The notes beneath the pieces are model-generated. The model made no database searches. It had not been told where the DNA came from and saw only the letters and a program-made list of their open reading frames with translations. Both the position numbers and the translations under genes were made by a program. 5,137 nt of DNA, taken from NCBI GenBank assembly GCA_028287665.1, contig JAQBPF010000349.1:1-5137 (forward strand). Reading direction: 5' to 3'. Below, in pieces: positions 1 through 5,137 of the stretch; position 1 is the first letter of the stretch; each line of letters starts with the position of its first letter. This stretch comes from Deinococcus sp. (GTDB taxonomy: Bacteria; Deinococcota; Deinococci; Deinococcales; Deinococcaceae).

Positions 1-42
1 CATTCCTCTACATGTCTCTCAATTGTCCCGCCCCCCCACGCC

Positions 43-57
43 TATCTTGTGGGCATG
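43..57 (+). promoter_or_regulatory. Possible -10 element upstream of the glc leader
   Basis: TATCTT at 43-48 matches the TATAAT consensus at 4 of 6 positions. It lies 6 bases before an ATG at 55 that opens a frame of only six codons (MRARHP, stop at 73-75). A TTGTCC hexamer at 23-28 resembles a -35 box, but the 14-base spacing is too short. If this is the promoter, the glcF transcript has a leader of about 150 bases containing all the repeats described at 75-208. The call is weak because no properly spaced -35 is visible. Confidence 0.2.
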
Positions 58-74
58 AGGGCAAGGCACCCGTG

Positions 75-173
75 AGACAGATTTCGTCCAATTCCCATGC
101 ACTCGGAACAGCCCCGAATGCCTGTTCATCTTCCGGAATCTGTCTTCTCTCCCATTCGCTTGGCTCAGATTTC
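75..173 (+). promoter_or_regulatory. Inverted/direct repeat set in the glcF leader (candidate RNA switch or operator)
   Basis: Bases 75-86 (AGACAGATTTCG) are complementary to 134-145 (CGGAATCTGTCT) over 12 pairs, with a single T-G wobble (84/136). The enclosed 47-base loop holds a smaller perfect 6-bp stem, 106-111 (GAACAG) with 122-127 (CTGTTC). The octamer CAGATTTC of the first arm recurs exactly at 166-173. It can therefore pair with 135-142 as an alternative 8-bp stem (one G-T wobble) with a 23-base loop. The two stems share one arm and cannot coexist. TTCCGGAA at 131-138 is also a perfect palindrome. The layout suits a leader RNA switch or spaced regulator sites for glycolate control. 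I do not recognise a known riboswitch class. Confidence 0.4.
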
Positions 174-208
174 AGGGTTCTTGCCGACCAGCTTCAATCG
201 GAACTCCT
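174..208 (+). promoter_or_regulatory. Possible hairpin touching the glcF start codon
   Basis: AGGGTTC at 174-180 can pair with GAACTCCT at 201-208 if T205 bulges. CGA at 185-187 can stack inside it with TCG at 198-200. The 3' arm ends at the base before the glcF ATG and includes part of the only purine stretch (GGA, 200-202) that could act as a ribosome binding site. Folding would therefore be expected to reduce translation initiation. The stem is short and imperfect, so it may be chance. Confidence 0.22.
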
Positions 209-1482
<1,274 letters not shown>

Positions 1483-1486
<4 letters not shown>

Positions 1487-2928
1487 CCATCGGCAAGGCT
1501 GGCCGTCCCGAAAAGCAGGCGTTGACCCCTTCACTGGGAGCCAGTCTGCCCAGATCCAGGGGAGGCTCGCCGCATCCACTGGCCGCCGAGTTGACCCGCG
1601 CACTTGGCCCGCGCAAAGTCTTATCGAACCTGTCTGAGCGCCTGAATTACCGTTACGACGCCATTGCATTCGGGGCCACGCCAATCTGTGTCGTCTTGCC
1701 CGAAAGCACGGCGGATGTGGTCATTGCCGTCAAAGCCGCACGGGCGGCAGGTGTCCCGATTGTCGGACGCGGCGCGGCGTCGGGCTTATCGGGGGGCGCG
1801 GCACCGACAGAGCCGGGGTTGGTGATTTCGTTTACCCGCTTGACCCGGCTCAGCATTGATGCGGTGCGCCGGGAAGCCACAGCTCAAGCAGGCGTCATTA
1901 CGCTGGCGGTCACGGAAGCGGCCAAGCCTCATGGCCTGATCTATCCCCCTGACCCCGCTTCCTTCCGGACCTCCACCATTGGGGGCAATCTGGCCGAGAA
2001 CGCGGGTGGGCCGCTGTGCTTCAAATACGGCGTGACCGGGGATTATGTGCAGGGCCTGGAATTTGTGGACGCTGAGGGTGAGGTGCACTCCTTGGCCCGT
2101 GACGCCTACGATCTGGCAGGCCTGTTGATCGGCTCTGAAGGCACGTTGGGATTAATGACCGAGGCGACGTTGCGGCTCACTCCCCCTCCAAAATTCACCC
2201 GGACGCTGATGGCCCATTTTGCCGAGGTCGGTCAGTGTGCCGAAGCAGTCAGTGCGGCTATTGCCGCCGGAGCCGTGCCCAGCAAGCTGGAATTCATGGA
2301 CCGCGCCTGCACCAACGCCATCGAGGATTACCTGCATCTGGGCCTGCCCAGAGAGGCGGAAGCCGTCTTGCTCGTCGATACGGACGGGGACGATCTGGCG
2401 ACGGTGGAAGAAGAACGCGCTTTGGTGGAAGCGGCCTGCCGGGAAGCTGGGGGCACAGTGCGCCGCGCCGAAAGTGACGCCGAAGCCGCGCAACTCTGGC
2501 AAGCGAGACGCAGCGTTTCGCCCGCACTGGGCCGCATTCGCCCGCAGCGCATGAACGAAGACATCGTGGTGCCGAGGAGCGTGTTGCCCGAAGTGGTGCG
2601 TGAAATCCGGGCGCTGGGCGACGCTTCGGGTCTACATCTGGTGCAGTTCGGGCACATTGGAGACGGCAATTTGCACCCCAATATCCTGTTCGATCCCCGC
2701 AGCGAATCGCTGGAAGCGGTGCATGAACTGGCTCATGAGGTGGCGCGCGTCGCCATCCGGCATGGAGGCGTTCTCAGCGGTGAACACGGCATCGGCTCCA
2801 TGAAACTGGCCTTCATGCGTGAAGCGGTAGACGCGGGAACGTTGGCGGCGCTCTGGCGGGTCAAGCATGCACTCGATCCAGACGGAGCACTCAATCCCGG
2901 CAAAGTGCTGCCAGCGGAGTTGGGGTGA
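1483..2928 (+). CDS. glcD: Glycolate oxidase catalytic FAD subunit GlcD
   Basis: This 481-residue flavoprotein oxidises glycolate (and probably D-lactate) to the 2-oxo acid, in complex with GlcE and GlcF. It belongs to the VAO/PCMH fold family. FAD-binding segments visible are [11 protein letters not shown] (95-105), YPPDPAS (154-160) with [11 protein letters not shown] (166-176), and a later IGSEGTLGL. In the C-terminal cap, H391-x6-H398 in [10 protein letters not shown] and E434-H435 in SGEHGIG match the metal ligands and catalytic histidine of the D-2-hydroxyacid dehydrogenase branch. The protein ends with the usual [10 protein letters not shown] tail. Length is near E. coli GlcD (499). 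The first 30 or so residues (Gly/Pro/Ser/Arg-rich) precede the conserved part. The start is fixed by GGGGAG and the 4-base overlap with glcF. A D-lactate dehydrogenase is the main alternative, but neighbouring GlcF and GlcE make glycolate oxidase the best call. Confidence 0.93.
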
Positions 2929-3006
2929 ACAGGGTGTCTGAAGGTCCAGGGCCGAAGGGGCGAACAACGTCCATCCCCCACCGCCCAAGGCGTTCAAAGG
3001 GTATCC
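2929..3006 (+). other. glcD-glcE spacer, stop-free in the shared frame
   Basis: This 78-base gap contains no stop codon in the frame shared by glcD and glcE, so only the TGA at 2926-2928 separates the two reading frames. No ATG, GTG or TTG occurs in that frame before 3007, so glcE cannot be extended with an ordinary start. A weak 5-bp inverted repeat is present (GGGCG 2958-2962 with CGCCC 2982-2986, 19-base loop). It has no T-run, so it is not a terminator. AAAGGG at 2996-3001 serves as the glcE ribosome site, 5 bases before its ATG. Confidence 0.5.
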
Positions 3007-3681
3007 ATGCCGATTCTTGAGCTCTCGCCCAGCGATCAGACGCTGACCGCCACGGGCGACACCCCATTGCTCGACATCTACGCCGCGTTGCCTGCGGGGC
3101 TGTATCCGCCCTTTCCGCCCGTGGAATTGCCCGGTGGCGTGGGCGGGTTGGTCAGTCGTGGGGGCTTTGGGCAGAACTTTTTCTTTGCGGCCGAAGTCTT
3201 GGGCCTGACCTTTATCTCTCCCAGCGGCAAACGCATCGTGGCGGGCGGGCGCACCGTCAAGAATGTGCAGGGCTATGACCTGACCCGGCCCTTTGTGGGC
3301 AGCTTCGGAGCGCTGGGGCACGCCGAAACGGTCACCCTCCGCCTCCGCCCCGGTCTGAGCAGGCGGCATGTGGTGGCTCCCGGCACGCTGGAAGACCTTT
3401 CTGATCCAGTTGCCCGCTTCATCTGGCAAGAAGGCCCAAACCTTCATCAGATGCACTTTGGCCCAGCCCGCGGAGTGGAACGCGCCCTGTACAGGCTCCC
3501 AGGCGCGGCAGAAGTGAAGCTGCCGCTCGATCTGAGCCACCTCTTTCTGGATGGGCTGGGTGTGGGCGCAGACGGCCAAGTCCGTGACCTCCGCATGAAG
3601 CGCCTGGGCCAGGGCTGGGTCAATGGGGGAGAGGTGCCGCCAATTCCGGCGCTGTTTGCCCGGTTGGCAGCCAGTTTGTAG
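3007..3681 (+). CDS. glcE: Short GlcE-like FAD-binding subunit of glycolate oxidase
   Basis: This 224-residue protein matches the middle of GlcE, the second FAD-type subunit required for glycolate oxidase activity in E. coli. Visible family blocks are a beta-rich start aligning with the segment after the first FAD loop (about 1-40), [12 protein letters not shown] (42-53), [15 protein letters not shown] (80-94), VGSFGALG (97-104) and TVTLRLRP (108-115). Compared with E. coli GlcE (350 residues) it lacks about 50 N-terminal residues, including the first nucleotide-binding loop, and most of the C-terminal cap with its DPxGxFNPGR ending. The blocks that remain are intact and free of frameshifts, and AAAGGG (2996-3001) precedes the ATG. 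It therefore looks like a functional compact form rather than debris. It may be structural and not bind FAD alone. Its position directly after glcD supports a role in the complex. Confidence 0.8.
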   Translation: MPILELSPSDQTLTATGDTPLLDIYAALPAGLYPPFPPVELPGGVGGLVSRGGFGQNFFFAAEVLGLTFISPSGKRIVAGGRTVKNVQGYDLTRPFVGSFGALGHAETVTLRLRPGLSRRHVVAPGTLEDLSDPVARFIWQEGPNLHQMHFGPARGVERALYRLPGAAEVKLPLDLSHLFLDGLGVGADGQVRDLRMKRLGQGWVNGGEVPPIPALFARLAASL

Positions 3682-3719
3682 GGCTGTCCGGCTCTGCTGC
3701 TCCCAACTGTGCGGCCGGT

Positions 3720-3756
3720 CTGGCATCCCCCGAATGGGGGCAGTATTCTGCGGGCC
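3720..3756 (+). promoter_or_regulatory. Probable leaderless promoter of cpdB
   Basis: TATTCT at 3744-3749 (4 of 6 match to TATAAT) ends 7 bases before the ATG at 3757. That would put the transcription start at or next to the A of the start codon. CTGGCA at 3720-3725 (4 of 6 match to TTGACA) is 18 bases upstream. No Shine-Dalgarno sequence lies at a usable distance: GGGGG 3736-3740 is 16 bases away and CGGG 3751-3754 only 2. This arrangement is typical of leaderless mRNAs, which are frequent in Deinococcus. It suggests that cpdB is transcribed separately from the glc genes. Confidence 0.5.
3727..3740 (+). repeat. 5-bp inverted repeat between the cpdB -35 and -10
   Basis: CCCCC (3727-3731) and GGGGG (3736-3740) face each other around the four bases GAAT. 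The repeat fills much of the spacer between the proposed -35 and -10 boxes. It could be an operator half-site pair, or a small hairpin at the end of the glc transcript. There is no T-run after it, so it does not qualify as an intrinsic terminator. It may be chance. Confidence 0.3.
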
Positions 3757-5137
3757 ATGAGTAAATTCAGCACCCTTACGGCTCCGCTCCTGCTTGGTGC
3801 GGCTCTGTCTACGGCGGCGGGCGCCCAGACCGTCGATCTCCGTATTCTCGAAACCACCGACCTGCACACCAATGCCCTGGGATACGATTATTACCAGGAC
3901 AAGCCCACTGGCGAGTTCGGCTTCGAGTACACCGCCACCCTGATTCAGAATGCCCGCAACGAAAAGCGCAACACGCTGCTGTACGACAACGGCGACCTCA
4001 TTCAGGGCAACCCTCTGGGCGACTACGTGGCCAAGATCAAGCCCCTGACCGACGGCCAACTGCACCCCATGCACGCCGCCATGCGTGTCCTGCGCTACGA
4101 CGCGGGCAACCTCGGCAACCACGAATTTAATTACGGCCTTCCCTTTTTGCAGGGCGTGCTCAAGGCCGCGCCCATGCCCTACGTCAATGCCAACGCCTAC
4201 GCCACCGATGGCGACAGCAATCCCGACAATGACCCCAATGCATTCACGCCCTACCTGATTCAGCGCAAACTGGTCTACGACACCACGGGCCGCCCGTACT
4301 ACATCAACGTGGGCATCATCGGCCTGCTGCCGCCTCAGATTACGCAGTGGGATAAAGCCAATCTGGACGGCAAGATCACGACCCGCGACATCGTGGAAAC
4401 GGCGCGTAAATTTGTGCCGCAGATGAAGGCAGCGGGGGCCGATATCGTGGTCGCCATCGCGCACTCGGGGATTGCCGCCGACTATCAGCCGGGCCAGGAA
4501 AACGTGGCGACCGAACTGACCAAAGTGGCAGGCATCGACGTGGTGCTGTCGGGCCACAGCCATCAGGAATTCCCCGGCCCGGTGTACAAGAGCATTCCCG
4601 GCGCAGACATCACCAAAGGCACCATCAACGGCAAGCCCGTGGTGATGGCCGGATTCTGGGGCAATGATCTGGGTATCGTCGACCTGAAGCTGAACTACGA
4701 CCGCAAAGCGCAGAAGTGGACGATTCAGGACGGCGTCAGCAGCATCAAACCCATCTGGGACAAGACGGCCAAAGCCAGCATCGTGAAGCCTGACCCGCGC
4801 ATTGCCGCCGCTGTCAAAGTTGCCCATGAAGGCACCCTGGCCTATGTGCGCGGCAAGGTGGCCGACCTGACCGCCCCCATCACGTCCTACTGGGCCCTGA
4901 CTCAGGATGATGCCAGCGTGCAACTGGTCAGCAATGCCCAGATTGCCTACGTGAAGGCGGCCCTCGCTGGCGGCCAGTACGCCAACCTGCCCGTGCTCAG
5001 CGCTGCCGCACCCTTCAAGGCAGGCGGACGCAGCGGCCCCAGCTACTACACCGATATTCCTGCCGGAACGCTGGCGATCAAGAACGTGGCCGACCTCTAT
5101 GTGTACCCCAACACTGTCCAGGCCGTGCTGGTTACGG
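3757..5137 (+). CDS. cpdB: Exported 2',3'-cyclic-nucleotide 2'-phosphodiesterase/3'-nucleotidase (CpdB), 3' end outside window
   Basis: This enzyme hydrolyses 2',3'-cyclic nucleotides and 3'-nucleotides outside the cytoplasm, releasing nucleosides and phosphate. A signal peptide is clear: MSKF, a hydrophobic stretch (about 7-20) and an AGA-Q cleavage site after residue 23. The calcineurin-like metallophosphatase domain follows with its metal-site motifs: TTDLH (33-37), DNGDLIQG (77-84), GNHEFNYG (120-127), AHSG (235-238) and SGHSH (265-269) followed by FPG. The 5'-nucleotidase C-terminal domain begins around residue 380, with LSAAAPFKAGGR and NVADLYVYPNT, both characteristic of CpdB. The frame is open for 460 codons to the window edge. 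E. coli CpdB is 647 residues, so roughly 180-200 are missing here. The ATG at 3757 is chosen because it directly precedes the signal peptide and fits the leaderless promoter. A GTG at 3709 in frame would spoil the signal. UshA-type 5'-nucleotidase is less likely given the CpdB-specific blocks. Confidence 0.93.
   Translation, partial: MSKFSTLTAPLLLGAALSTAAGAQTVDLRILETTDLHTNALGYDYYQDKPTGEFGFEYTATLIQNARNEKRNTLLYDNGDLIQGNPLGDYVAKIKPLTDGQLHPMHAAMRVLRYDAGNLGNHEFNYGLPFLQGVLKAAPMPYVNANAYATDGDSNPDNDPNAFTPYLIQRKLVYDTTGRPYYINVGIIGLLPPQITQWDKANLDGKITTRDIVETARKFVPQMKAAGADIVVAIAHSGIAADYQPGQENVATELTKVAGIDVVLSGHSHQEFPGPVYKSIPGADITKGTINGKPVVMAGFWGNDLGIVDLKLNYDRKAQKWTIQDGVSSIKPIWDKTAKASIVKPDPRIAAAVKVAHEGTLAYVRGKVADLTAPITSYWALTQDDASVQLVSNAQIAYVKAALAGGQYANLPVLSAAAPFKAGGRSGPSYYTDIPAGTLAIKNVADLYVYPNTVQAVLVT

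Noticed and set aside
27..42. C-rich tract with seven consecutive C (31-37) as a phase-variable repeat
   Set aside because: It is short, lies outside any supported gene or well-placed promoter, and nothing suggests length switching.
160..208. Promoter immediately upstream of glcF (TTGGCT 160-165, TTGCCG 181-186, TTCAAT 193-198)
   Set aside because: No pair of -35-like and -10-like hexamers has a 16-18 base spacing, and TTCAAT is 10 bases from the ATG, which does not fit the leaderless pattern seen at cpdB.
1..208. Deinococcus radiation/desiccation response palindrome
   Set aside because: I looked for the AT-rich palindromic motif before glcF and also before cpdB, and found nothing resembling it.
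3682..3719. Terminator after glcE
   Set aside because: CCGGC (3688-3692) and GCCGG (3714-3718) can pair over only 5 bases with a long loop and no T-run. CGGCCG at 3712-3717 is a short GC palindrome expected by chance.
2632..4923. 763-codon open frame on the - strand
   Set aside because: It is antisense to glcD, glcE and cpdB, all of which have unmistakable family motifs. It arises because the three genes share one frame and have GC-rich third positions. Its translation is His/Gly/Arg/Gln-rich and resembles no family I know.

Overview
The window is high-GC, mostly coding DNA with every supported gene on the + strand. It carries a three-gene glycolate oxidase cluster followed by the 5' part of an exported nucleotidase gene. 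The organism is probably a Deinococcus or close relative. The support is the GC-rich codon use, the closely packed compact genes and the form of the cpdB start region: a -10-like hexamer exactly 7 bases before the ATG and no Shine-Dalgarno site, as in the leaderless genes common in Deinococcus. No rRNA or species-level marker is present, so this placement is an inference.

Layout. Bases 1-208 are a non-coding leader, lower in GC than the genes. It contains a clear set of inverted and direct repeats that can form two mutually exclusive stems, followed by a possible hairpin ending at the glcF ATG. Bases 209-1486 encode GlcF, the two-[4Fe-4S] subunit. GlcD, the main FAD and catalytic subunit, lies at 1483-2928 and overlaps glcF by 4 bases (ATGA). 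After a 78-base gap, bases 3007-3681 encode a very short GlcE-like FAD-domain protein of 224 residues. A 75-base gap with no convincing terminator holds a probable leaderless promoter. Bases 3757-5137 then encode the N-terminal 460 residues of a secreted 2',3'-cyclic-nucleotide 2'-phosphodiesterase/3'-nucleotidase (CpdB type), cut by the window edge.

How the genes work together. GlcD, GlcE and GlcF should form a membrane-associated complex that oxidises glycolate (possibly also D-lactate) to glyoxylate. Electrons would pass from the flavin of GlcD through the iron-sulfur clusters of GlcF toward the quinone pool. The order here is F-D-E rather than the E. coli D-E-F. CpdB is a separate function: scavenging phosphate and nucleosides from extracytoplasmic nucleotides. 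It appears to have its own promoter.

I see no mobile element, CRISPR array, tRNA or rRNA. The most interesting points are the switch-like leader before glcF, the strongly reduced GlcE, and the stop-free, same-frame junctions glcD-glcE and glcE-cpdB.
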